In this document: piece by piece, positions 35,373 through 44,224 of the stretch | Numbering within the stretch: the stretch's first letter is position 1 | How the letters are laid out: each line of letters begins with the position of its first letter | Assembly (NCBI RefSeq): GCF_900108245.1 | Contig: NZ_FNUY01000001.1 | Span: 186,001 to 250,000, forward strand | Reading direction: 5' to 3' | DNA: 64,000 nucleotides | Origin: Allobosea lathyri | Lineage (GTDB): Bacteria > Pseudomonadota > Alphaproteobacteria > Rhizobiales > Beijerinckiaceae | Translations under genes and position numbers: made by a program | The notes under the pieces: model-generated | What the model saw: the letters and a program-made list of their open reading frames with translations, nothing else | Told to the model about the DNA's origin: nothing | The model's database searches: none

Positions 35373-36296
35373 ATGTCTCACATCACGCACAAGCATCTCG
35401 AAGCGTTCAACGCGATCGTTCATGTCGGCAGCTTCACCAAGGCCGCGCGCGTGCTGCGCACCTCGCAGCCTTCGATCAGCAGGTTGATCAAGGAGTTGCA
35501 GGAGACAGTCGGCTTCGCGCTGTTCACGCGCGTCGACGGCCAGACTGTGGCCAGCCCCGAGGCGCTGGCGCTACACCAGGAGGTGGATCGCAGCTTCGTC
35601 GGCTTGGACCGGATCACCGAGCGCGCCGCGCAGATCCGCGAGCGCAGGGTGGAGCATCTGCGGATCGTGAGCATGCCGGCGCTGGCGCACACCTTCCTGC
35701 CGGTTGCGCTGGCCGGCTTCCTGCGGGAGCGGCCCGGGGTGGTTGCCTCCATGCAGGTGCAGCGCTCGGAGACGATCGCATCCTGGGTTTCGACGCAGCA
35801 GTTCGATGTCGGCTTCGCGATGATCCCGATGGAGAAGCCCGGTGTCGAGATCGAGCTGTTCGATCCCGCGATCGGCGTCTGCGTCATGCCGGCCGGTCAC
35901 CTGCTTTCGGCGAAGGTGCAGATCGGCCCACATGATCTCGACGGCATGCCCTTCGTCGGCAAGGGAGCGGGTAGTTTCATGTATCGGACGCTCCAGCAGG
36001 TGCTCGACGATGCCGACGTGCGTTGCGACGTACGTTTCGAGACCCCGATCGCCGCCATCGCCTGCCAGATGGTGGCCCAGGGGCTGGGCCTGACCATCGC
36101 AGACCCGTTCACCGCCAAGGCGTTCGAAGCGCAAGGCCTCGTCTCGCGCCCTTTCCGACCCAAGATCCCTTATAATTTCGGGGTTCTCTTTCCCTCGCAC
36201 AGCGTCCGGTCCCGGCTGGTGGTCGAGTTCGTCGAGCATCTCGAAGCGGAACGTTCGACACTGCTCGGCGATTCCGACATGCCGCCGCCCTCCTGA
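35373..36296 (+). CDS. LysR-family transcriptional regulator (OccR/NocR-like branch)
   Basis: The 307-residue protein has MSHITHKHLEAFNAIVHVGS then FTKAARVLRTSQPSISRLIK (helix-turn-helix) and a C-terminal effector domain ending PYNFGVLFPSHSVRSRLVVEFVEHL, a pattern reminiscent of octopine/nopaline catabolism regulators. It is divergent from the putative opine transport operon 205 bp away and is the likely activator. The branch assignment is from pattern memory and should be treated as tentative. Confidence 0.88.
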   Translation: MSHITHKHLEAFNAIVHVGSFTKAARVLRTSQPSISRLIKELQETVGFALFTRVDGQTVASPEALALHQEVDRSFVGLDRITERAAQIRERRVEHLRIVSMPALAHTFLPVALAGFLRERPGVVASMQVQRSETIASWVSTQQFDVGFAMIPMEKPGVEIELFDPAIGVCVMPAGHLLSAKVQIGPHDLDGMPFVGKGAGSFMYRTLQQVLDDADVRCDVRFETPIAAIACQMVAQGLGLTIADPFTAKAFEAQGLVSRPFRPKIPYNFGVLFPSHSVRSRLVVEFVEHLEAERSTLLGDSDMPPPS

Positions 36297-36299
36297 TCT

Positions 36300-37775
36300 C
36301 TACGGCACCCAGGTGGTTTCCGGTGCAGCCTCGGTGCCGGCCGGTGCGAGCCTGATCTTCTCGGGCGGTCTGGTGTGGAGCGGGCTGACTTCGAGAAGCC
36401 GCGTCACCTGGGCGATGTCGCTCACGCCTTCCAGCGTCTCAAGACGTTCGAAGAGAGGCGCCACCTGCTCGCGCGGCAGTGTGCGTTCGGCGCAATCGGA
36501 GAACTTGTCCCAGAGTTCGTCCGATGACATCGGATAGGCGCCACCGCGTCCGACGAGGTTCTCGATGCGCCGCTGCACGGTGCGGCCGTCCTTGAGCGCC
36601 ACGATGACTTCGGCGCCCCATTGCTCCTCGGCATCATCAAGCATCTCCGGATGGGGCAGCGCCTGCGTGATCTCGAGCAGGCGCGTGATCGCGGGGTCGA
36701 AATGCGCCTCGCCTTCGAAATCCTTCAGCCGGACCGCCCCGTCCTTCAGCGCTCGCGCGCAGACATATTGCACGCTGAACTTGGCTTCGAGCGATGTCTG
36801 CGGCCTGGGCGTGTTAGTGTGCTTCAGCCTTCGGCCATGCGGCAGCAGCGTGATGCCGGCGACGTCGTCGTGGCGCAAGCCGTGCTCGCGCTTCAGCTCC
36901 TGCATCATGAAGATCGCCGAATGTGTGCTTCCGCAGCAGGGATATTGCTTCAGGCCGATCGTGTCGGCGGCGATCTCCAGCGGCGCGGCCCAATTGGCGA
37001 AGATCTTTTCGGCGTCGAAGGTTCCCGGCCCGTTGAAGACGTTGAGGAAGCCCTGCTTGTGCTCCATCACCTGGAGCGAGGCGTCGAAGCCCCGCTCTGC
37101 CAGCAGCGCAGCGAGCAGGCCATTGCGGCCGCACTGGCCGATATGCAGCGGCTTCGTCATGGTGCCGAAATTGGCCTTGAGCCCGCTCGCGAGCGAGGCC
37201 GCGATTGCCAGCGCCGTTGCGGTCCGTTGCGGGCCCAGTTGCAGCAGATGCGCTGCCGCCGCGACGGCTCCGAAAATGCCCAGCGTCGCGGTTGGATGCC
37301 AGCCCTTGTCGTAGTGATGGAAGTTGACAGCGCGGGCGAGGCGGATTTCGGTCTCGACCCCGACGACATAGGCCGTGATCAGCGCGCGACCGGTCGCGCC
37401 GCGCTCCTCCGCAAGCGCGAAGAGCAGGGGAACCAGAGGCACCGACTGGTGGCCGCCGAGCACGCCGCTGAAATCGTCGAAGTCGAGCGCATGCGACGCG
37501 GTCCCGTTCACCAGCGTCGCGTCGAGCGCGCTGGTGCGCCGGCTCGTGCCCATGATCAGGGATTTACCTGGAGAATCGGCGACGCCCGGCGTTTCCTTGA
37601 GGATGCGCGTGCAAGGCTCCTCGGCGCCCGCAAGGGTGACGCCGATCGTGTCGAGGATGCAAGTCCGCGCCTGTTTGAGCGCCAGCGGCGTGACCTGCTC
37701 CGCTTTGAAGGCGCAAACGAGCTCCGCCAGCCGGACGATGATGGGATCTGACTTGGTCGCGTCGGCCTGGCTCAT
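36300..37775 (-). CDS. MmgE/PrpD family protein (first of three)
   Basis: The 491-residue protein has the MmgE/PrpD start RLAELVCAFKAEQVTPLALKQARTCILDTIGVTLAG, the NGTASHALDFDDFSG motif and the YCARALKDG-like middle region (FSVQYVCARAL), the features of 2-methylcitrate/citrate-type dehydratases. Family members dehydrate a tricarboxylate (2-methylcitrate to 2-methylaconitate in PrpD) or act as epimerase-like enzymes. It follows the TcuA-like gene by 7 bp. The usual His in the fold motif (DFDD..GGHQS) is present. Substrate not determined. Confidence 0.88.
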   Translation of the reverse strand: MSQADATKSDPIIVRLAELVCAFKAEQVTPLALKQARTCILDTIGVTLAGAEEPCTRILKETPGVADSPGKSLIMGTSRRTSALDATLVNGTASHALDFDDFSGVLGGHQSVPLVPLLFALAEERGATGRALITAYVVGVETEIRLARAVNFHHYDKGWHPTATLGIFGAVAAAAHLLQLGPQRTATALAIAASLASGLKANFGTMTKPLHIGQCGRNGLLAALLAERGFDASLQVMEHKQGFLNVFNGPGTFDAEKIFANWAAPLEIAADTIGLKQYPCCGSTHSAIFMMQELKREHGLRHDDVAGITLLPHGRRLKHTNTPRPQTSLEAKFSVQYVCARALKDGAVRLKDFEGEAHFDPAITRLLEITQALPHPEMLDDAEEQWGAEVIVALKDGRTVQRRIENLVGRGGAYPMSSDELWDKFSDCAERTLPREQVAPLFERLETLEGVSDIAQVTRLLEVSPLHTRPPEKIRLAPAGTEAAPETTWVP

Positions 37776-37782
37776 GGCAGCC

Positions 37783-39270
37783 TCACATCGTTGCGGCGTT
37801 GCGGCCGGCGATGCGGCCGAAGGTGGCGCCCGAGACGAGCCCCGTCCCGGCCGGGTAGTTGTCGTAGAACAGGCCGCCGACCATCTCGCCGCAGCAGAAC
37901 AGGCCCTTGATGACGCGCCAGTCGGTGCCGACGATCTGGGCGTTCTCGTTCACCTTGAGCCCGCCGAAGGTGAAGGTGATGCCGCCGGTCGCGCTGTAGG
38001 CGACATAAGGCGGCTTATCGAGCTTCACCGCCCAGTTCGTCTTGGGCAGAGCCAGCCCGTTCGTGGCGACGCCGTCCTTCTTCGTCGGGTCGTAGCGCTC
38101 GTCGGCGACGTTGGCGGCGGCGTTGTATTCGGTGATCGTCCGCAGCGCCTGGGACTTGTCGTCGATGTCGAGCTGGTCTAGCAGGCCCTCGATGGTGTCG
38201 GCGGTGATCGGCGTACTGGTCTGGTAGCGCGGCTCCAGCAGATGAATGACCTTCTGGTCGAAGATCTGCCAGGCTTTGGCGCCCGGCTCGGCCAGGATCG
38301 CGCGGCCGAATTTGGCATAGGTGAAGAGGGCGCCGTCCTCGCCCTCGTCGACGAAGCGCAGGCCCTTGCGGTTCAGCATCACGCTGTAGACATAGCTCAG
38401 CCGGTTGCTTCGGTCGGTCAGTTCGCGCGGCGCGAAATCGCCCCAGTCGGCGCTGATCGGGGTGGCGTGGCAGCCGCTCCACTGTCCCCAGGGCATGGCG
38501 CCGATCGCCATCGCCATGCGCAGGCCATCGCCCTGATTGTGAGGCGTGCCGCGCACTTTCGCGGCGCCGACGAGCGGGCCAATATGCTGCGTGCGCATCT
38601 GCACATTGGCCTCGAATCCGCCGCAGCCAAGCACGATGGATTTGGCGTGATAGGTCTTGAAGCCATCGTCATCGCGCACTTTCACGCCAGAGGCCCGGCC
38701 CGAAGAGTCCTGCAATAGCTCGACTGCGGCACTGCCGTAGCGGATGTCGACGCCCATGCTTTCGGCGGTCTGGAACCAGCTCCGGGACAGGCCGACGCCC
38801 TCATGCGCTGCCCGCACGACCAGTCCGCGCGCCCATACCATCGTGTTGCCCTTGCGGACGGCCGACAGTGTGATGGCCGGTTCCATCTTGATGCGGCCGG
38901 TCTGGTTCATCCAGAAAACCGTGTCCTTCGAATTGTCGACGAGAACCCGCGACAGCACTGGATCGGTGCGCCCGCTGGTCACGCGCATCAGGTCGCCGTG
39001 ATAGTCGCCGCGCGTATAGGGCTGGATGCCGTCGTAGAAATTCTCGAACTGCTCTTCGGCGTCGGGCACCAGCGGGCCGATCTCGCGCGGATCGTCGAAG
39101 GCGAAGCGCAGGACGCCGCCGCTCCAATGCGTGTTGCCGCCACGCATCTCGCGCGGGGCCTTTTCAAGGACAAGCACGCGATTGGCGCCGTTCTCCTTGG
39201 CCGAAACGGAAGCGGCCAAGGCCGCATTGCCGGCACCGACGACGATCACATCGAATTCTTCCTGCATCAT
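37783..39270 (-). CDS. FAD-dependent tricarballylate dehydrogenase-like flavoprotein (TcuA family)
   Basis: The 495-residue protein has EEFDVIVVGAGNAALAASVSA, the GGNTHWSGG segment, GCGGFEANVQMRTQHIG and the C-terminal substrate/FAD motif GGITFTFGGLKVNENAQI and FYDNYPAGTGLVSGATFGRIAG, all typical of TcuA and the fumarate-reductase/KstD superfamily. TcuA oxidises tricarballylate to cis-aconitate with the FAD reoxidised by a separate TcuB; no tcuB-like iron-sulphur/cytochrome gene is seen here. ATG 39270 or 39267, with AGGGAG just upstream. Operon with a PrpD paralogue. Confidence 0.87.
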   Translation of the reverse strand: MMQEEFDVIVVGAGNAALAASVSAKENGANRVLVLEKAPREMRGGNTHWSGGVLRFAFDDPREIGPLVPDAEEQFENFYDGIQPYTRGDYHGDLMRVTSGRTDPVLSRVLVDNSKDTVFWMNQTGRIKMEPAITLSAVRKGNTMVWARGLVVRAAHEGVGLSRSWFQTAESMGVDIRYGSAAVELLQDSSGRASGVKVRDDDGFKTYHAKSIVLGCGGFEANVQMRTQHIGPLVGAAKVRGTPHNQGDGLRMAMAIGAMPWGQWSGCHATPISADWGDFAPRELTDRSNRLSYVYSVMLNRKGLRFVDEGEDGALFTYAKFGRAILAEPGAKAWQIFDQKVIHLLEPRYQTSTPITADTIEGLLDQLDIDDKSQALRTITEYNAAANVADERYDPTKKDGVATNGLALPKTNWAVKLDKPPYVAYSATGGITFTFGGLKVNENAQIVGTDWRVIKGLFCCGEMVGGLFYDNYPAGTGLVSGATFGRIAGRNAATM

Positions 39271-39354
39271 CTCGCTCCCTGAAGCCGCACAGGCTGCGCC
39301 TCTCATCGATGCCGAGAGGTTCGTTCAAGCAGCGTGCATTCTGGTGAGTACTTC

Positions 39355-39362
39355 TGTATACA
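39355..39362. promoter_or_regulatory. TGTATACA palindrome upstream of the first tcuA-like gene
   Basis: TGTATACA (39355-39362), flanked TTC and AAC, lies 85 bp from the tcuA-like start. The same 8-mer inside a 10-bp palindrome occurs between the second tcuA-like gene and prpF-like (52947-52956). Such GTATAC cores fit FCD-type GntR operators. Matching sites at two paralogous operons suggest a shared regulator. Confidence 0.55.
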
Positions 39363-39453
39363 AACAAATGCAAGCCAGTTTCGAGTCGAGGCGGCGACGT
39401 GCCGAGGGGCAGGTGGGATGCTGAATGTCCGAACGCAGCCACAAGCACTGCCC

Positions 39454-39475
39454 CGCCCGGCGGTCGGGCCGGGCG
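39454..39475 (-). terminator. GC-rich hairpin downstream of the FCD-GntR gene
   Basis: CGCCCGGC (39454-39461) and GCCGGGCG (39468-39475) are perfect 8-bp arms around a 6-nt loop, 65 bp beyond the stop of the GntR gene on the same strand. There is no T-run. It may separate the regulator transcript from the tcuA-like unit. Confidence 0.4.
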
Positions 39476-39539
39476 TGCCGCGGGGATGGTCGGGACTCAC
39501 CGTGAAAGGGGACGCGGCTTTGCGCGTCGACCGGCTGGC

Positions 39540-40247
39540 TCAGAAGACCGGGGCGGGCGTGCCGGAGGCTTCCAGCTCCTCGAGCCGCTTCACGACATGC
39601 AGGCGCGAGTTGCGGATATGCGTGCGCATTGCGGCCTCGGCCGCGTCCGGGTCGCGGGTCCGGAGCGCTTCGAGGATCGTGAGGTGCTCGTCATAGGCGT
39701 TCTTGGCCCGCCCGCCGAAGGTGCTCGAACGATAGCGATAGATCCGCAGCAGGTCGTACATATCCGTGCACAGCATCTGGATGAGGCGCTCGTTGCGGCT
39801 CGCCGTGACGATCTTGAAATGGAAGTCGAAATCCCGAGCCTGCTGGTAGTAGCCGGTGCCGGCCTGCACGCTGTGCTGCTCGCCATGCTCGGTCAGCAGG
39901 CGTTCGAGGTCGGCAAAGTCCGCCGGCGTCATCACCTCGGCAGCGAGGCGGCACGCCATGCCTTCGAGAGCCTCCCGAACGATCATCAGATCCGTCAGGT
40001 CCCGCCACGAGAGCTGCGTGACGTGGACGCCGATATTGGCGGTGCGCTGGAGCAGCTGACGACCTTCGAGGCGCCGGATCGCCTCGCGCAACGGACCGCG
40101 GCTGACGCCGAAGGACGTCGCCAGTCCCTGTTCGCTGAGCCGGCTGCCGGGCGCGAGTTCGCCGCTGATGATGGCGGCTTCCAGGCGCTCGGTCACGACG
40201 TCGACGAGCGAGCGAGCTTTTACGCGGCCACTGAGAAGTTCACTCAT
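39540..40247 (-). CDS. GntR-family transcriptional regulator, FCD domain
   Basis: The 235-residue protein has the GntR winged helix (SLVDVVTERLEAAIISGELAPGSRL then SEQGLATSFGVSRGPLREAI and RRLEGRQLL, about 13-80) and an FCD effector domain (about 90-220) with the metal-binding pattern DFDFHFKIVTAS, and H205 and H211-type histidines near the end (AAMRTHIRNSRLHV). A probable carboxylate-responsive repressor. It is divergent from the second PrpD gene and upstream of the tcuA-like operon, both candidate targets. Confidence 0.92.
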   Translation of the reverse strand: MSELLSGRVKARSLVDVVTERLEAAIISGELAPGSRLSEQGLATSFGVSRGPLREAIRRLEGRQLLQRTANIGVHVTQLSWRDLTDLMIVREALEGMACRLAAEVMTPADFADLERLLTEHGEQHSVQAGTGYYQQARDFDFHFKIVTASRNERLIQMLCTDMYDLLRIYRYRSSTFGGRAKNAYDEHLTILEALRTRDPDAAEAAMRTHIRNSRLHVVKRLEELEASGTPAPVF

Positions 40248-40317
40248 GGGAGTTCATGCGCCCGATTCATACCGCCGATGCCAGTTGCTTATGCAGCAGC
40301 GCGCTCGGGGAGTAAAC

Positions 40318-40350
40318 TGTTGACACTTGGCCTGCCGCCGACCGTATTCG
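40318..40350 (+). promoter_or_regulatory. Candidate promoter with TGTTGAC half-operator upstream of the PrpD-like gene
   Basis: TTGACA (40320-40325) could act as a -35 box, with TATTCG (40345-40350) as a poor -10 at 19-bp spacing. TGTTGAC (40318-40324) is the same half-site as found in GTCAACAGTTGAC at 49624-49636, ahead of the lyase gene. The AAGGAGGAC ribosome site precedes ATG 40392. Promoter strength is uncertain. Confidence 0.35.
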
Positions 40351-40391
40351 ACTGAAAACGCGCCGACAGATGCGCTCGAAGGAGGACTACC

Positions 40392-41819
40392 ATGGGAGCC
40401 GCTGCAACACCCGCAATCTCCATCGCCAGGGCAAGGAGTGGCGCCGCGCCGGCCTCTGCGCTGGCGCAAATGGCCGCGAACCTGACATGCGAGGCGGTGC
40501 CGGAAGCGGCGCGTCACCGGGGCAAGCTTTCGATCCTCGACGCGCTCGGCGTCGGGCTGGCTTCGAACGCCTTTCCCTATGCCGACCGCGCGCTGGCTGG
40601 CATCACGGCGCTTGCCGGCGAAGCCGGATCTGGCAGCGTCATCGGACGGCATGAGCGACTGCCGGTCCGCGATGCGGCGCTGGCCAATGGCATCCTGATC
40701 CATGGCCTCGATTTCGATGACACGCATCTCACCAGCATCGTTCATCCGACCGCCGCATGCCTGCCTTGCGCCTTGTCGATGGGGGAGGCGCTAAAGGTCG
40801 ATGGCCGCACATTCCTCGCCGCCTTCATGGCCGGCATGGAAACGGCGGTCAGGGTCGGAGCGGCCGTGAAGGGCGGCTTCCACCATGTCGGCTTCCACGC
40901 GACTGGCATCGTCGCCCATTTCAGCTCGGCGGTCATCGCGGCGAAACTCCTGAACCTGAGCGCGGACCAGATCGTTGGCGCGCAGGGCATCGCCGCCAGC
41001 ACGGCCTCCGGGGTTCAGGTCTTTCTGGAGGAGGGCGCCTGGACGAAGCGCTTCCATCCCGGCTGGGCAGCAGTCGCGGGGATCACGGCGGCGAGGCTGG
41101 CGCAGGCCGGCTTTATCGGCCCCAGCCGCCCCTATGAGGGCAGGTTCGGGCTGTTCGACACTCATCTTCAGGCCAGGGCAGATCATGTCGACCTCGACGT
41201 CATCGTCGACGATCTCGGGACGCGCTGGCATTTCGCCGATACCGCGCTCAAGCCTTATCCGGTCTGCCATTTCATTCATGGCTGCGCCGATGCGGCCATT
41301 GAGCTCAGCGCCTCCATCGAATGGCGCGATATCGCCGCCGTCGAGGCTTTCCTGCCCAAGGACACCATGCCGATCGTCGCCGAACCGGCTGCTGCGAAAG
41401 AGCGCCCGACGACGGATTACGAGGCGAAGTTCAGCGCGCAATTCGTCGTCGCGACCTGCCTGATCAAGGGACGCTTCAATCTGCCGGAGCTGCGCGACGA
41501 GGCCCTGCGCGATCCCGACGTGCGCGAACTCGCCACGCGGGTGAAATGCTCGGTCGACGGTGCCTCGGCCTTCCCGCAATACTTCTCCGGCGGCGTGAAA
41601 CTCACCCTCAAGGACGGGCGCGAGCTGTTCCGGCATGTGCGCGTCAATAGCGGCGCCGGCGAGCGCTCGCTCGACACGGACGGCGTCTCGGCCAAGTTCA
41701 TGGCCTCGGCATCGCTGGCGGTCGACGAGGCTCAGGCGGCTGCGGTGCGAGAGGTCGTTCTCGACATCGAGAACCGGACGGTCGCCGACCTTACAGCCGC
41801 GCTTCGCGCAAGAGGTTGA
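40392..41819 (+). CDS. MmgE/PrpD family protein (second of three)
   Basis: The 475-residue protein has the PrpD-type start CEAVPEAARHRGKLSILDALGVGLASNAF, the LIHGLDFDDTHLTSIVHPTAACLPCALSMGEA motif and KRFHPGWAAVAGITAARLAQAGF, the full set of MmgE/PrpD landmarks. AAGGAGGAC precedes ATG. It is encoded alone on the plus strand, divergent from the GntR gene and convergent with the hydroxyacid dehydrogenase. Dehydration or epimerisation of a tricarboxylic or hydroxy acid is likely; the substrate is unassigned. Confidence 0.88.
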   Translation: MGAAATPAISIARARSGAAPASALAQMAANLTCEAVPEAARHRGKLSILDALGVGLASNAFPYADRALAGITALAGEAGSGSVIGRHERLPVRDAALANGILIHGLDFDDTHLTSIVHPTAACLPCALSMGEALKVDGRTFLAAFMAGMETAVRVGAAVKGGFHHVGFHATGIVAHFSSAVIAAKLLNLSADQIVGAQGIAASTASGVQVFLEEGAWTKRFHPGWAAVAGITAARLAQAGFIGPSRPYEGRFGLFDTHLQARADHVDLDVIVDDLGTRWHFADTALKPYPVCHFIHGCADAAIELSASIEWRDIAAVEAFLPKDTMPIVAEPAAAKERPTTDYEAKFSAQFVVATCLIKGRFNLPELRDEALRDPDVRELATRVKCSVDGASAFPQYFSGGVKLTLKDGRELFRHVRVNSGAGERSLDTDGVSAKFMASASLAVDEAQAAAVREVVLDIENRTVADLTAALRARG

Positions 41820-41858
41820 GGACGACGGCCGATCGCTGCCCGCAGCGGGTTCGAAGCG

Positions 41859-42830
41859 TCAGGGGCTTGGTTGCCCCGGCGCTGCGAGAATGCGGATCGG
41901 GCTGCCGGCTCGCCAGGCGCGGATCCCGTCGACCATGTCCTGATAGAAGGCGCGATAGGCGCCTTCGGTGACGAAACCGAGATGGGGTGTCAGCACGACA
42001 TTGGGCGCATGCCGCAGCGGATGGTCTTTCGGCAGCGGCTCGATATCGAAGACGTCGAGCCCTGCGCGAATGCGGCCATCCTGGAGCGCGGCGAGAAGCG
42101 CGGCCTCGTTGACGATGGGGCCGCGCGATGTGTTGACGAGGATGGCGCCGAGCTTCATCGCCGCCAATTCGGCCTCTCCGACCAGATCCTTGCTCCGCTC
42201 GCTATAGGGGACATGGATCGAGATCGCGTCGGCGGTCTTGAACAGCGTCCGCTTGTCGACTGCGGTCACACCATGCTCGGCCGCGCGCTCGGCGGTGAGG
42301 TTCTGGCTCCAGGCGATGACCGACATGCCGAACGCCTTGCCGATCGGCGCCATGCGGCTGCCGAGCTTGCCGAGTCCGATCAGGCCGAGCGTCTTGCCGC
42401 CGAGCGTCGTCCCGATGGTCTCCTGCCAGCCATTGTGGCGCATGCGCTGATGTTCGTCGGGCAGATGCCGCGCCGCAGCCAGCATCAGCGCCCAGGCCAG
42501 CTCAGGCGTGGCATATTCGGACTCGCCCGCGCTGGTATGGCAGACCGTGATCCCCCGCTCGATCGCCGCCGCGAAATCGATGACGCGCGTCCGACCTCCT
42601 GTGACGATCACGAGGCGCAGCGCCGCCAGCCGCTCGATCAGCGAACGCGGCAGCGGCAGGCGCTCGCGCATCAGGCAGAGAACCTCGTATCCGGCAAGCC
42701 GCTCGGCGGCCGCCTCCACGGACATTGGCTCGTTGAAGACATCGACGACGACGTCCGGTCCAAGGCTGCTCCAGTCTGCATATCCACGAGCGACGTTCTG
42801 GTAATCGTCGAGCACCGCGATCCGGATCAT
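41859..42830 (-). CDS. D-isomer-specific 2-hydroxyacid dehydrogenase
   Basis: The 323-residue protein has the NAD motif GKTLGLIGLGKLGSRMA, the catalytic arginine/glutamate segments (VNTSRGPIVNEAALLAALQ, GLDVFDIEP) and the histidine in LTPHLGFVTEG. It interconverts a 2-oxoacid and a D-2-hydroxyacid with NAD(P). ATG 42830 overlaps the AtuA-like stop (ATGA). Last gene of the seven-gene operon, so it may handle the 2-oxoacid or hydroxyacid released by AtuA-linked chemistry. Confidence 0.9.
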   Translation of the reverse strand: MIRIAVLDDYQNVARGYADWSSLGPDVVVDVFNEPMSVEAAAERLAGYEVLCLMRERLPLPRSLIERLAALRLVIVTGGRTRVIDFAAAIERGITVCHTSAGESEYATPELAWALMLAAARHLPDEHQRMRHNGWQETIGTTLGGKTLGLIGLGKLGSRMAPIGKAFGMSVIAWSQNLTAERAAEHGVTAVDKRTLFKTADAISIHVPYSERSKDLVGEAELAAMKLGAILVNTSRGPIVNEAALLAALQDGRIRAGLDVFDIEPLPKDHPLRHAPNVVLTPHLGFVTEGAYRAFYQDMVDGIRAWRAGSPIRILAAPGQPSP

Positions 42831-44224
42831 CTGAAGGTTTCCACTTCGACTGGGAAGAGCTCAGCCATATCGTCCACCTCCATCAGATGGAAGACGTTGA
42901 ACCGATAGGCGGGGCCGGCCATCACCTCGGGCGGCGTGAACGGGAAGGCGAGGTTCCCGGCGGTCGACAGGCGCCCCTCATAGCCATGGTGAAGGAGGTA
43001 TTGCTTGGTCGTCCGGATCACCTCTTCGGCACGCTCCGGCGTGGGCGCAATGCATTCGCCCATCACGAAAGCCTCGCGTGGAAGCTGTTCCGGGGGAAGC
43101 CCCCAGTTGCGGACTCCGTCGACCCCGTAGAGGCGGAAGCCCAGACGGTAATCCTCGGCAGTGTCCTCGCAGACGAGATCGCGAACGACCTGAGCGACGG
43201 CGGCGAAGATCTGCTGATGCTGGGCGATGAAGCGCGGGTCGGCTGCCCCGGCGAGCAGAAGCGCGCGATGCCCGACGAAGGCCGCGCCTTCCAGCTTCAA
43301 GGTGAGCGTCCTCGCCGGTTCGAAGGTTGCGCCCTCCACCCGCGTGCGCCGGGCGTCGAGTGCGCGATAGGTCACGTTGCGAAGGTCGGCATGACCAGCC
43401 GGTTCGCGGATCTCGAACGGATCAGCCTGCTCGTAAAGGCTGTGCGCTGCCACCGAAGCCGGAGTCGCGGCGCGGTTGGGCGCCATGCTTTCGAGCTCGA
43501 AACCCTCGTCGTCTAGGATGCCGAGGATCGTGTCGCGGCCGCCGGGCGTACAGCAGAGCGAGGCGCATTCGACGATCTTGGCCATATGCATCGCGAGCCC
43601 GGGCGGAAAACCCAGCATTGCCGGAATGCTGGCGAAGATGCCGGTATCGCAGGCTCGGCCGAGCACGACGACATCGACATCGGCCTCCAGCGCGCGCCGG
43701 AATGCCTCCAGGCCGAGCTGGCCGACGAGCTGGCTGGCATCGTCGACATCCGCCTCGGTGAGACCGGGCATCGTGTCCATCGGGCGGACCCGTCCGGCAC
43801 GGATCGCCTGCTTCACCCGGTCTCGCGGGATGTCGGCGGCGACGACGCCCATGCGGAAGCTTAAACCCTCCTCGGCCGCGATCTCGCGAATGATCTCCAG
43901 CGTCTGGTCGAGATGGGGTTTTGCGCCGGCCGAGCCGGCCGAACCGACGATGAGAGGGATGTCGAGCCTGCGCGCCGCGAGCAGCACCTTGCGCAGGTCG
44001 CGCTTGGCTCCCACCCGCGTCGGTGCCAGCTTGCCGCTGCCGAGATAGTTCGGGCCGATATCGATCGAGCCCATATCGACGCCGATCATATCCGGGCTGC
44101 GCGCGAGCCCGGCCTCCAGGGCCGGCGTCGGAATGCCGTAGCCGAGCTGGCCCGAGGCCCCCAGAGAACGCAGAGGCCGGCGCTGCCGCGCAAAATCGTC
44201 GAGAAGCCGCCCGATCGCCGTCAT
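42827..44224 (-). CDS. AtuA/DUF1446 family protein
   Basis: The 465-residue protein has the AtuA-type features LGASGQLGYGIPTPALEAGLARSPDMIGVDMGSID and SAGSAGAKPHLDQTLEIIREIA, plus ARVTDTGIF-like VDVVVLGRACDTGIFASIPAMLGFPPGLAMHMAKIVECASLCC. AtuA is needed for acyclic terpene (citronellate) use, but its reaction is unknown and this family also occurs with amino-acid or organic-acid genes. Start overlaps the DUF4387 stop (ATGA) and stop overlaps the hydroxyacid dehydrogenase start. No geranyl-CoA carboxylase or other atu genes are near, so a terpene role is not indicated. Confidence 0.85.
   Translation of the reverse strand: MTAIGRLLDDFARQRRPLRSLGASGQLGYGIPTPALEAGLARSPDMIGVDMGSIDIGPNYLGSGKLAPTRVGAKRDLRKVLLAARRLDIPLIVGSAGSAGAKPHLDQTLEIIREIAAEEGLSFRMGVVAADIPRDRVKQAIRAGRVRPMDTMPGLTEADVDDASQLVGQLGLEAFRRALEADVDVVVLGRACDTGIFASIPAMLGFPPGLAMHMAKIVECASLCCTPGGRDTILGILDDEGFELESMAPNRAATPASVAAHSLYEQADPFEIREPAGHADLRNVTYRALDARRTRVEGATFEPARTLTLKLEGAAFVGHRALLLAGAADPRFIAQHQQIFAAVAQVVRDLVCEDTAEDYRLGFRLYGVDGVRNWGLPPEQLPREAFVMGECIAPTPERAEEVIRTTKQYLLHHGYEGRLSTAGNLAFPFTPPEVMAGPAYRFNVFHLMEVDDMAELFPVEVETFR

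Noticed and set aside
36621..37751. Long plus-strand reading opposite the first PrpD gene
   Set aside because: Shadow of a clearly homologous gene; no ribosome site or family match.
37783..39270. Annotation of the TcuA-like genes as fumarate reductase or 3-ketosteroid dehydrogenase
   Set aside because: Same superfamily, but the NAALAAS..GGNTHWSGG and C-terminal FYDNYPAGTGL patterns fit TcuA better and the genomic context is tricarboxylate-like; the steroid alternative has no support nearby.
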